Shown piece after piece: positions 10,797 to 21,767 of a DNA stretch of 64,000 nucleotides. The stretch comes from Paraphysoderma sedebokerense (taxonomy: Eukaryota; Blastocladiomycota; Physodermatomycetes; Physodermatales; Physodermataceae). The DNA lies in NCBI GenBank assembly GCA_025602915.1, contig JAHLJZ010000036.1, forward strand, positions 162,304-226,303. The letters are read 5' to 3'. A program made the position numbers and the translations under genes. The notes under the pieces were generated by a model, which saw nothing but the letters and a program-made list of their open reading frames with translations, did not search any database and was not told the origin of the DNA. Position 1 is the stretch's first letter, and each line of letters starts with the position of its first letter.

Positions 10797-13199
10797 TTAT
10801 AAAAGCCCGTCAAACAATTCAGCGCATAAATCTTTCTCAGTGAAAAGTTGCTTCGAAATATCAAAATTCAGGGCGGGCGGTTTCTTGATTGTTGTTGCAC
10901 AGGATGTTTCCACCAGCTGAAGTTAGGTCGATAGCAAAACAGCCAAGCGGTAATAAAGAGTAAAGTAAGATGACAACACAGTTAGCACAAATAGTTTTAC
11001 AGACAAAAGGACCAAGGAGTTGATTAAGCTAGGATGACTAACCTTACTGTACCCAAATCCTGTCCATTCCTCCATTTTAAACTCCATTTTGGTTAAGCGC
11101 TCTTCAAATATGCCAATTAGGGTTGATATATTTGGGTAATAATGGCTCTTAAGGGTTTGTAGCTCCCATAATGATGACGAAAGAGCGTTAGTAGCGTACG
11201 GATCCGACGTATCGGGATCGTAAGGATCTGTGGTGGAGTCTGAATATTTGGTGCACAAGGATGAGCATGAATACGGTCAGTCCGGGTGGACGGTTTATAA
11301 AAGAGAAATAATAGTATTGAATTACCATTATCGGTCTCGCTGGTTCTATGTATTAGTACCATGCAACTGGGGTGTCGTTTTAACAGATTATAAATCATCG
11401 GAATAATGATTAATATGCCACCCGGAGGAGATGTCAGCGTTAGGCGGGCCATTCGCTTAATAAACGCAGCCACGAGATAGGAGGGTAGTTTTCTGTGGAG
11501 GTTTCAGACAATGATAGAAAGGAAAGATTTAATATGAAAGTCAGCAAAAGTAACACAATAGATAATGATTTAAAAATACATACGGGGAACGTAGAAACAG
11601 ATCAACTAGAGTATAGAATTTTGATCTGTATTTAACGTGATTTAGATTTCGATCAAAAAGGGCGTACAGCTTTTTGTAAAAATCAGGATAATCTCTATTA
11701 TTGAAAAGTGAGATAAATTGAACCGAGTCAGCGGGATAACCCATAGAGTCAGGAAAGCTTTCAGTCAGAGAAGGGAGCTGACACTTACAAATTATAGTCC
11801 TTAATTAAAGTAAACACGCCATTCAGCGCCAACAGACTGACACTACCCCCGAGATTATAGCTCTCTGTCAGAAAACTCATCAAAACTTTAGGGTCCGGTA
11901 AATTCGGTAGAATCTTTTTATGCATCATTAGCAAAACTCTTTTGTATATAGGGATAGTGAGAGTAGGGAGACGAAGGTAGGATAATACGAAGTTGGAGAA
12001 ACTTTGCTTGTGCTTCGTCAGTTGGTGAACAGGTTTGGAAGAAGCGATAGTATTAGAGGAGGAGCTGATGGAAGTAATGGGTATGAGGAATGTGTTGATG
12101 TCATCTGGTTTGGACGGAAATCGACTGAGTTTGTCAAGAACGACAAATGCATTCTCTGCTAGTAAGTCTAGCTTACTTCGGATTTGGCGCGATTCAGATT
12201 TTTTGAGTTTCTTTGTTTGCAAATCGGTTAGAAGACGAAGCAAGTATTGCTTAAAACTTTAGTTAGAGTCAAACTCACTTTTGACGGTCGCTTATCCGCC
12301 TCTTCTTTTTCGAAACCATTGTCACCCGGTCCTGCGGCCATTTCCTGGTCAATAATTTTCCTATTGAAAAATTGCGTCCATTAGCAACATCGTTCAGTCG
12401 AGCATTAAGAAGAATCCTCACCCTAAATCTTTTAAAAGCCAGAACCGGAGATCATCAAATACGTTCACATATTTCTCCATTAACGCTTCAGCGAAAACAT
12501 CATTGAAATTTTCGTTCAAAATGATGAATCTGAGCACATTCACGAAGAACTCATTATTGAATGATTGGGTCTCATCATGCTGATTTAATTGAATAGATTC
12601 AAGTCGAGTTAAATCCATCAAAAGATTCAACGATGCAACCTGAAGACCCGGTTCCGAATGGGATAATAGAGATAGTAATCTGTTGGTGTATTTAATATAG
12701 TTTGATCGTAACCATGCATTTACTTTCAATTTAGGATCTTCGGATTGCGAGTCATTTGATTGAGATCGAGATAAGTCTGAATCATCAGGAAGTGTCGTGG
12801 AGCTATTTTTTGGTCTTTTTAAGTCCCCATTCTCAAAGAATTGAGAGTATATTCGATGAAGAGAGTGTATCGCTCCGTAGATCACCTTAGGGGGATGTTC
12901 GTCCTGAATATCGACCAAGCGTTAGGTTCATGTCATCCGGAACTAATATTCACCATACGCCGAACAAACCTCAGAGTAACTATAGATAGACACAATATTG
13001 TTCAAATTAGCTTTGCTATTTAAAACTGCTCGTTCGAGGGATCGGATATTGGCAACGATTTCTTTGCAATCTTCTTTCGAAACCTATCATTGCGACATAA
13101 ACTGTCAGAAATCGTAATTCATTGGAGTCGAGAAGTCGGCAAGCATACCTTTGTTCTTTTCTTGCCGGCTTTTGGGAGAGATGATGGAATCGGCGCCAT
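10797..13199 (-). CDS. NOC4: nucleolar complex protein 4 (Noc4)
   Basis: CBF/Mak21-family SSU-processome factor that pairs with Nop14 and helps 40S maturation and export. Exons: 13199-13149, 13083-12970, 12903-12422, 12360-12279, 12210-11789, 11694-11584, 11492-11326, 11227-11043, 10916-10797; 577 residues. Family signatures recovered after splicing: GGSVSLLALNGVFTLI, YPDFYKKLYALFDRN, VKYRSKFYTLVDLFL, YLVAAFIKRMARLTLTSPP, NLLKRHPSCMVLIHR and DPYDPDTSDP followed by SSLWELQTLKSHYYP. The fourth intron is ambiguous: from donor 12278 it can end after 68 nt (used here) or after only 29 nt, both in frame. ECM16, a partner in the same particle, is the neighbouring protein gene. Confidence 0.93.
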
Positions 13200-13354
13200 T
13201 GTGAATATATGATTGGATTTACGTTCAAATGCTTGTAGCCATGTAGAACTCGGAACATTTCTTTATTTCACGTGACCGTTGCTACGCTACATCCGAAATT
13301 TTCTTTGGAGTAAACTCCTAATGCAATTGCGACGAACAAACGGCAAAAGACAAA
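13200..13354. promoter_or_regulatory. divergent promoter, NOC4 / mL50
   Basis: The 155 bp between opposed start codons, so cytosolic and mitochondrial ribosome genes probably share it. No motif assigned. Confidence 0.5.
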
Positions 13355-14203
13355 ATGATTCGACAAAAGTGTATTTATTTAATGCGACCTTCCCGTACAA
13401 TTCTGCGGCATCATAGCCTTTCGTCAAATGAATCAATGATATCAGTTCAGAAAGAGATTTTCAGGCGGTATCATGCATCCGCCCCTTCAATGTCAGAGAA
13501 CAATTGGTTCAAGCGGATGAAGGATATGGTTTTAGGAAAAGAGGTGACGAAGGAGGGTACTGTGTTGGAGAAGAGTCCAGAAGCAAAAACGGTAGAACGT
13601 AGAAAGAAATTGGAAGCAAGAGCCAAGCAATATGTGCAACCACAAAAATCAAAATCAACCGAGTATGTTCTCTATCCATTCTTTGTCAAGGATTTTGACT
13701 TCGGTTTTATTTGATTGCTACTTGTAATATTGGAGCTAACCGAAATCAACTGACGATGGGGGTTATACTAGGCCTCAAATAGCGCATAAGGCGTTAAAAG
13801 ATGTATTACCGCAGATACTATCATCCAACGGGATGCCGTCGTCGCCAGAACCTTATTCTTCAATACCGCTAACGGATGATTCTTTGAAATTTAAGGTAAC
13901 GGTAGATGCATTTGTTAGAAGGCGGCACATTGAGTGACTGACATGGTCCCCTGTTCTTAGGTGTTGTCTCAAGTTGCGACACTCACTGGAGTGATTATAC
14001 CCAGCAAAGAGTTGATGAATATTCATACAGTTAATGATATAGTAGAGCAATATAATGTGACGAAAGAGGGGATGAGGTCCGATGTTGTTAAGCATCCGGT
14101 GGCGGCGTGGTTCCAGGATCAACGGAGACGGAGACAGCTGCCGGGGAATGTTCGGTTCATTGAATATCAGAAACACCGCAAGTTTACGGAGCTGTTGAAG
14201 TAA
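13355..14203 (+). CDS. mitochondrial large ribosomal subunit protein mL50-like
   Basis: Exons 13355-13662, 13772-13895 and 13961-14203 give 224 residues. The N-terminus is basic and Arg/Ser-rich with no acidic residues for about 20 positions, as in a mitochondrial presequence. The C-terminal third (LTDDSLKFKVLSQVATLTG, then VIIPSKELMNIHTVNDIVEQY) resembles the mL50 fold, which is acyl-carrier-like with the pattern KF..L.....L...IP...L..I.T..DV..FY. I infer a structural mitoribosome protein in the matrix. The family call rests on this pattern only. Promoter shared with NOC4. Confidence 0.65.
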
Positions 14204-14707
14204 TAAAGCCCAGATTCAATGTAGCTACATATTAATCGGAATTACTGAGCGAAATAATGCCAATTTCCGGATTAGCTGTTTATTGCCGGTCTGGGTCCCA
14301 CTCCCGAGAGCCGAGCGTCCGAGTCTTCTGACGCGTGAGAAGGCAACTGGACACAAAAGGGAAACGCAAAATTGTAATGCACAGAAATCGTACTTTTGCA
14401 TCCAAAATTCAAATTCGCTGTGAAATACATTCCCTCCACCGTGCTCTTGTAGTATTGCATCTCCTCTACAGCCCTGCGACATCGCTTTTCCCTTTGCTAC
14501 CCTCCCCCGCTCGCCATTCGCAATGCCCTTGGTGCGTCCTCTGAAAGCTTACTGACTCTTGTCTCCCCTCCCTCCCTCTGGCTGACTCGTATATTCTCGC
14601 CCCGGAAATACCCTTTGCAATGTAATTGTATGTATTAGGAATATGCCCTGCAACACCGCGGTAAATTCGGGTCCGCTTCCCCTCACATAACTCAGACGTT
14701 TGGAAGG
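14204..14707. other. intergenic, no gene seen
   Basis: Between the mL50 stop and the septin start; includes a pyrimidine-rich stretch around 14540-14600. An upstream non-coding or coding septin exon could hide here, but none was found that extends the protein convincingly. Confidence 0.45.
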
Positions 14708-16759
14708 ATGCGCCTGAATGGGCCCTTAGGAATAGATATTTTGCAAAATGTGTACTTGTTACGAAAGGTAAACCTTCATTATCCGAAGTGGGCAGCGTCG
14801 CATGGATATAAATAACAAATAATATTACTATCATAGTCCAAGCGAAAACCGTACACTTTGAATATTATGGTCATAGGTAACTAAAAATCACTTGCATTCC
14901 CAAATAACAAAACAAACTATTAACATCAACAACGACCATACGCCAATTTGCTAATCCATACAATTCCTCAAATTGTGCTTTATTTTTATTAGGGGAGTCT
15001 GGTACTGGCAAAAGTACTTTCCTCAATACACTTTTCAATTCCCCCTTAATCAGTCACGACAAGAGCCGGAGTTTGAGAGATTCAAAGACAATGGAAATCG
15101 AAGCTCATTCTTTTGCCTTGGAGGAAAACGGCGTTAGAGTTAAATTAACGGTCGTTGATACGCCGGGATTCGGTGACGGATTGCAAAGGGATAAAGAGTA
15201 TGCTTTTTCTTTCTGATGTGAACTATCTCGTGTCTTCTCCGAAATCCGAGCTTCCCCTGTTGATTTGGAAAGCTAACTTAAATATTCTACGCACAGTCTT
15301 GAACCCATTATTACATATTTAGATGAACAGTATGACAAATATTTGAAGCAGGAATGCAACCCCGAGTTCAGAAAAGACATTGTTGATACCAGGATTCATG
15401 CATTAATCTATTTCCTTCGACCATTACGACCAAAGTACGCCAACTTCATGTTGCTCCTTTAAATCTCTATTCCGTTTTTCTACATCGTTTCACAAGCTGA
15501 CTCTAAAATGTTTATATCAAAGACTAAAGGAATTCGATATCAAAACATTAAAGACTCTGTGCGACAGAGTGAACGTAATTCCAGTCATTGCGAAAGCTGA
15601 CACATTAACACCTGAAGAAGTGGAAACATTCAAAGAAGGGGTGCGTTCTCTTTAAACTAATCTTCTTTACGGGAGCTCCTTTCCCCTCGTTTAAAAGCGA
15701 ATGAAACGAAATGCGCTGATCACCAGATAATAGATTTTGGCGGATTTGGAAGGAAACGACATCAAAATTTATCCAAACACATACGCTGAAGACCGTGACG
15801 CAATTGAAGATCTCATCGTATGTTTCCTGCTATTTTATAATCCATGTTATGAATCCATTAAGTTGATATATCTTAATCCTCTAAAGCCGGCTGTACCGTT
15901 TGCCGTCGTCGGAAGTGAGGATGTAGTGACGACGCCAAGTGGGAAAACAGTCCGTGGAAGAAAATATAGATGGGGAGTCGTAGAAGTTGACAATGAAAAA
16001 CATTGTGACTTTTTGAAGCTGCAGCGACTTGTTATTAGGTATGTCATTTAAATTCGTTTTCCTGGCACCGGACACTGCCCTCAGCGATTAGACTGGGGAC
16101 TCCCAAAGTCCATGGTCGTATTGACCGATCGCGTTTAATGTCTCTTTCTGACGCCTTTCTTTACAAATAAATTTAGCGAAAACATGATTGACCTTATTGA
16201 GACCACAAATTCGATTCATTTTACCTCCTTCCGCGGTAACCAATTGAAAGATACAAACCGACATAGCCATGTCGGAAAATCCGCCCCATCCGTTCCCAAG
16301 AAAACGGAGGATCCGAAATCAGGCAAAAATTTTGAATACGAACGTCAAAAGGTGTTATCACAAATGGTATCTAAAGAGGAAGCCATGCGTTCTAAATTTA
16401 TGAATGTAGTCAAAGAGAAAGAAGTAGAGTTAAAGGGAAGAGAAGAAGCCCTGGTCAGAAAAGCCAAGGAGTTGTCTTCAGGTTTGTTTCCTTTCACTCT
16501 TCGCGTGAATTAATTAATCATCGCCCCGTCATTTACCCCGGGTTTTTAACTTTTCATATTTGTATCTCTCATACCACGCCTTCCATACATCTTCTGTTTA
16601 CTTCACTCAAAAGAATTGGAGCAAGAAAGAAAGCGTATTGAAACTGAGATGGCTGAAATAGAGGCCAAGTTGGAACAAATATACATCTCGTCAAAACAGC
16701 CCAGTGCTGGGGCCCCACCTGTTCCTGAAAAGGAGAAAGGAAAGAAATCTAAAAAGTAA
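14708..16759 (+). CDS. septin
   Basis: GTP-binding filament protein of the septin ring (cytokinesis, polarity, membrane-bound cytoskeleton). Nine exons: 14708-14767, 14837-14876, 14993-15197, 15297-15434, 15523-15640, 15734-15817, 15887-16038, 16177-16481, 16614-16759; 415 residues. It begins LGIDILQN then a basic patch before the G domain. G1 is GESGTGKST (34-42), G3 is DTPG (about 89), G4 is AKAD within NVIPVIAKADTLTPEE. The septin unique element follows (WGVVEVDNEKHCDF, then NMIDLIETTNSIHF). A C-terminal coiled coil ends in a Lys-rich tail. The start ATG is the first after an in-frame stop, but an additional upstream exon cannot be excluded. I cannot assign the Cdc3/10/11/12 group. Confidence 0.92.
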
Positions 16760-17255
16760 TATTAAAGCATCATTTGAAGAGAAAAAAAAATGGAGTTTTC
16801 GATGTATTAATATCAAGAATGCTATGCATGCTGATTTTGGGCGGATTATAAAACGTTGGGAAAGTCATATTGAGGATCTTTTTTATTTAAAATACTTTTT
16901 TCTATTCATTTTATAATTATTATCCAGGCTAAAACCTTTTATGCTTGGCTGTGAAAATTTCGGAGAGATAAGGTGATGATTATGCTTGTGATTTTCTGAT
17001 TTCTGTCGATTGACAGAACTGTGAACAACTCTTTCTTGTTGATATCAGTTATCAATAAATCTGACTATCGTTATTATTATCTCATTGCCCTCTCATAAGT
17101 ATGTTAAATTCTTCTGAGCGAAGGTACATATTCGATTGGCGAAGCTTATCCGACGCCTCATTGCATGCGTTGATTGTATGCATGACTGTAAGCATTGATG
17201 AATCAGCTCACGCTGATAAATTCAAGGATGTAATTCATTTATCTTTGTCTCAACA
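16760..17255. other. convergent intergenic, no gene seen
   Basis: Shared 3' region between the septin (+) and mS29 (-) stop codons; AT-rich with several AATAAA-like sequences. No gene recognised. Confidence 0.5.
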
Positions 17256-19052
17256 TTACACGACACTATTTAAACATTTCAATAGTTTCGAACCATTTCC
17301 GTTACTAAATGCCATTAATTTATGAACTGTGGTATCTGATGGTTCTGTAATATTGCGTCATGATGTTAGTCATCCGACCAGAATTTAATAAAGGGCGAGA
17401 TCTAAAGGAACTCAAATGGGTACCTTCCCACAACACTTTCACGGCTTTATAATAGCTTAATAAACTCTTGACTTCTTTTTTACTGTATTTCGGAACTTGA
17501 ATGTGAATTGATTTGTCTTTATTCAAAACACTTTCTATGGGTGGTGATTGAATGAAAGAATTCGTCTTTGAGAGAGCTCCGATTGTTACGGTTTTCGGCT
17601 GTGTAGAGTTAGCCAGAAAATGAGAAATAAATTGATTGAGGTCAAAAATCAGGGGAAAAGGACGACTTTGAACTAATGAGTTTGTGTATCTTACAGATTT
17701 AGGGGACTCCCCGAATATTTTGGAAAAGCTATTCGAGAGGGCTAAATCTCGTCCAGTTAGTCTATTACTTTTCTTATCGTGGTAATTGGTGAAGGCGAAC
17801 AGCGCGTTGACTTGATCAACAGCAACAAGGACTGGGATTCTGAAATGATGGTAAGTGACTGTTAGTTAAGCAAGCAGAATCGGAAAGGAGTTGGTCAAGG
17901 TGGAATGAGAATATCATACTTGGTGTTCTTTGAAGCTTCCTCCAGAACTGTTTCAACAGCCGAAGTGGCGATTTTTGGGTTTTTAATACCGGCTTCAACT
18001 ATTTGTAACAAATTTGGATTTTCTAGTTTTACATTTTGAGCGCGGAATTGTTTTGCTGTTATCTAAGAAAATGTGATCTGGTGTTATTGACTTGTGTCCT
18101 TGAGCTGGAGGTTAAAACTCAACATGATTGAAGCGAACCTTTGAGAGTAAATTATTATTCCATGCTTTGATTTGTTGCAGATACTCTGCTGCTAAACTTT
18201 GTTGCTCGAACAAAGCAGTAGTGCCGTAAGGTTGAAATGGGTATTTCCCAGAAGTCCATTCTGCCGCTGTCAAATCAAGATAGTTATTAAACCATTTCAT
18301 TTGAATTGATTAGCGAGATATATCATATTTCAAACACAAACCATTCGGTACATAAAATACGAGCCAATCAGAAAGAGCAAAATGATTAACAATTTGCAAC
18401 AATGTCGCTGATTTTCCGGCGCCTTGAGGTCCGTCTAAGTTTGAGATTTAGTATAACTTAAGTATGGCAGCTGATACGAACAACGGAGAAAAATAAAGAG
18501 AATTACAAACCCAAAATAAAACTTTTTCCAGGCTGGGATTCAGCTGAATTGCCGATTTGGTTTATTAGGTCAATGGTCGACTGTCGAAGAAGCAGACCGT
18601 AGGTTTCGCGAAAGGGAACCTACAAAATAATGCATTGGAGCGATTATAATTAAGTAATTCGTTGAAAAAAACAGCTAGAAAAGAATGCGGCATTGGTTAA
18701 GAAATATTTACCTCTTCGTCCAGAAATTTTGGAAATCGAGATGCCTCGAACTTCTTCACTACTTCCGGCTGGAATGTGAATATTCGATTAACACTGTCTG
18801 CTTCTTTCACGAATTCCTATATGGTTTGGACGCTTAGACGATCGAAGAATATATTGATGTTGTATTATGTATACGTACAGGAGAAAGTGCATCAAGAGTT
18901 ATCGACGGGGCGGATTTAGTTGGAGCTGGCTTCGATCGAGACGGGGCAGCAAACGTTCTCCCAGGAATAAGGGGGCGGGCGAAATGAGAATTGCAGCATC
19001 TCGTCCTAGAAGAGTGCAATATAGAAGTAAATAGTGGTCGAATTATTGTCAT
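17256..19052 (-). CDS. DAP3: mitochondrial small ribosomal subunit protein mS29 (DAP3)
   Basis: GTP-binding protein of the mitoribosome small-subunit head (yeast Rsm23). Exons: 19052-18879, 18816-18712, 18619-18511, 18434-18342, 18266-18139, 18062-17920, 17839-17695, 17598-17424, 17344-17256; 386 residues. The N-terminus is an Arg-rich, acid-free presequence. The P-loop GPQGAGKS (131-138) is formed across a splice junction and is followed by LLQIVNHFALSDWLVFYVP. The Walker-B-like strand is IPVLVAVDQVNALF. The final exon, found by following the phase past an early stop, gives the family ending with SNGNGSKLLKC. Length agrees with fungal homologs. Confidence 0.92.
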
Positions 19053-19377
19053 GTTAGAGTTGATTAATTTCTATAATACATAATAATTGCCAAACGTATC
19101 GCAACGAGTTGTTTTCAAACGGTGCGTGTCGTGTTGCTAGGGAAACGTCGCGTCTTTGTAGAAATAGCAAATAATTATATACTTTATTTAAATAAAATTC
19201 TAGCAGCAAATTGAATACCGGAATCACTCCACTGTATGCAGATTCTATTTACATGTTTTAATCCATAACTTACTACCAACAAATGATAGCTAGGAACATC
19301 ACCCCCACACTTCTACCCTTCTAAATACGCTTTCGAATATAAATATCTCCGTAACTGTCATATTCCATCAAGAATGC
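19053..19377. other. intergenic, mS29 upstream region
   Basis: Contains the mS29 promoter and the 3' end of the WOPR gene. Nothing else seen. Confidence 0.5.
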
Positions 19378-20948
19378 CTACATTGCACTTTGGTTTGCTC
19401 CATGTTCCATTCCTTGATGCTGTTGTTCCAGTTGGTCCGGCACCCACAAGTTGGAATCATGATTGGCTTCCCAATATTCAGCTGATTGCAACGGCTGTGC
19501 TTGTTGCGATGTAAGCAACGGAGAAGTGTGAGAATGAGTTCGAAGTCTGTCTATGTGTCGAGATAATTCTGCAGACATTTGTGATAAACTTGAAGCAATC
19601 GAAGTTGCCGGTGATTCAATTTTGACAGATTGACTAAATTGCGAATCAGACTGTGAAGGTAAAGATGATATCCACGATTGTTCACTTTGAGTGAGCCCAG
19701 GAACATTCTCGGCCAGCGATGTAAAACCAGATTGATTCATCGCGGAAGAATGAACAAACGGATGAATTCTCGAGAAATTGGTACTTCCAAGCGCTGCAGA
19801 AAGTGAACCAGAATTAGCTATTTTTGGCTGTAACTCCATCTTAGTGAGGTTGGAGGAGTGAGACAGCCGGTCGTCTTGGGCAGAAACGAAATTGCTAAGA
19901 TTTTTAGGAATCGAGTATGGCGCGAATCTGCTGGAAACGGATTGCATTTGGTTGCCAACATTATGAGGATAAGAGGGTAGTGTACCCAATGGTGCCATGT
20001 TTGGCGAAGGAAATGGAGATGGAAGAGTTTGCGAGACGCTGAATACGTTAGTTCCGCTGGTTTTAGTCGACCTGGTTCTATATGACAGAATGTCGCCGTA
20101 ATTCACAATAGATTCGTCTGGAAGTTTATAATAATCTCGTGGAATTGAAATAGTCCGAAAGGCATCACATTCTTTAGCTTTGAATAACGGTGGAATGTTG
20201 TCAGGGTTCTTATAATAGTACGATATTAGTCGGAAACGATCACCCCTAATGGTTCGAATGCTGAGGGTTTTCTTCATAAGAGGTGAAGATTGAGGTTTGA
20301 TTTTGTCCTTCAGGGATTCTCGATAAACAAGGAATGCTCCCTGTATTCGACTTGAAGTCCACTGCCTGTCATCATTCCTACAAATGAAGGGAGGATTAAT
20401 GAATTGCACACTTGAGACCGAGGTCTGATTCGTGCAAATGCAGGAACAACTTACCAACGTCGAATAGCGGCTTGTGATTCTGATGGACGTAGAAAAGCAA
20501 AGGAATAGTCAATTAAACTGCAAGACCGGGCAATTGATGCGAAAAGGCATACCTTCATAGACGAATATGCTTCCGTGACGAATCACGCTTGTTCTTTCAT
20601 TTTCTGTCAACCGTCTGACTGTTCTGGGTAGTCGGCCAATTCTGGTTGCTTCAATAACGAGTAGCGCATCGTCCAGATCCTGTATGAAATTACCGCATTA
20701 GCAGAGGTTGCAGATTAACTTTAGACAATGCTACTTACAGAGATATAAGCGTTGAACGTTTCTTGAGCATTTCCGTCTACGGGGACCAGATTCTGAGAAG
20801 GAAATTCGGTTCGACCTGGCGGGACAGTTGGAACAGGAGAGGGCAATAGCAGAGGCCGCTTCAACCGCGCTTTCGCACTGGAGATATAGGGCGGCAGTTG
20901 AGCGTGAGTGAAGGGGGGAGAAGCGCTTTGCGGAAGAGTTCTTTCCAT
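19378..20948 (-). CDS. WOPR-domain transcription regulator (Gti1/Pac2, Wor1/Ryp1 family)
   Basis: Fungus-specific DNA-binding regulator; relatives control morphology and sporulation switches. Exons 20948-20739, 20679-20553, 20479-20455 (only 25 nt) and 20377-19378 give 453 residues. The WOPR domain starts at about residue 65 (AYISDLDDALLVIEATRIG), continues LPRTVRRLTENERTSV and IRHGSIFVYEE, and reaches the diagnostic RRWNDDRQWTSSRIQGAFL across two junctions, then KKTLSIRTIRG and LISYYYKNP. The rest is Ser/Gln/Pro-rich and probably disordered, as in homologs. The start is uncertain: the frame stays open upstream and includes a lone CxxC in VRACIYCR that is not a complete zinc finger. The gene is divergent to ACAD8 across 819 bp. 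Confidence 0.88.
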
Positions 20949-21767
20949 TGTCCGACAATAAATGCAAGCTCGAACAAGTTTCTTGATTCTGCGGGGAGGA
21001 GGAGAACAAAGGACTTTTAGAGTTGAGATGGAGTTGAGCGATGCGCATTTGCAAGCTTAATATGGCGCGTTGTCCACTCAGACGGCCCGCTCCAAAAAGG
21101 TTGTTTTCAACCGGCGTGCAAGCCCCACTCTTCAGCCGATCCACGGTGGTCGGTGGAAATGAGACAATACCCTGAATTTATCCTTGAATGATGAATGCCG
21201 GTTGCGGCTCTCATCGAATATGGTCCGTAGTTTATCCCTTTGATCGAGGTTGACTCGATGCTTTAATCTTTAGACCTCGGATAAAGTTTTCTCAAACATG
21301 AATTGGCCGTCGATTAATTGCATCGGCACATTATCTATCTCAACGAATAAGAGTTGAACGTTAGAGCTTATTATTCCTCAATGAATCCTTTGATTGTGTA
21401 TGCATATAGCGCCGGTGCGGTAATCATTATATAGCAATATATCCGTGACGATTTTCCGAACCGAGTGTATCGGACCGAAAAATTCGCTTTGTCCGGTAAC
21501 AATTATTTTCATGCGTCTTTCAATTATATGCACTTCGACACAACAATAACTTTTGTATTTTTTGCTTAATGGTATTGGTGATGATCTAAAAATTAAAGAT
21601 GTCTTACTATGTTGCTGTCGCGGATACATTTTTGTCGGGGATACTCGGAAGGATGTGAGGCGAAGAACCAACACAGGTTCAATTGAATCAAGTCGTATCA
21701 ATATCCACCTGGATCCTGGCCGAACCAGACTTGGCAAAATTATATCAATACTTTCAATAAAAGTAAT
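20949..21767. other. divergent intergenic region, WOPR / ACAD8
   Basis: An 819-bp upstream region, long for this window, as expected for a regulator with its own complex control. The part next to the WOPR start could hold an additional 5' exon. No motif assigned. Confidence 0.45.

Noticed and set aside
12300-12360. Lys-rich frame (SKKKRRISDRQK) overlapping NOC4 exon 4
   Set aside because: It is attractive as a nuclear signal but is in the wrong phase with both flanking exons.
20731-21144. 137-codon minus-strand frame with an ATG
   Set aside because: It overlaps the first WOPR exon in another frame and does not join to the WOPR domain; the GC-rich composition explains the openness.
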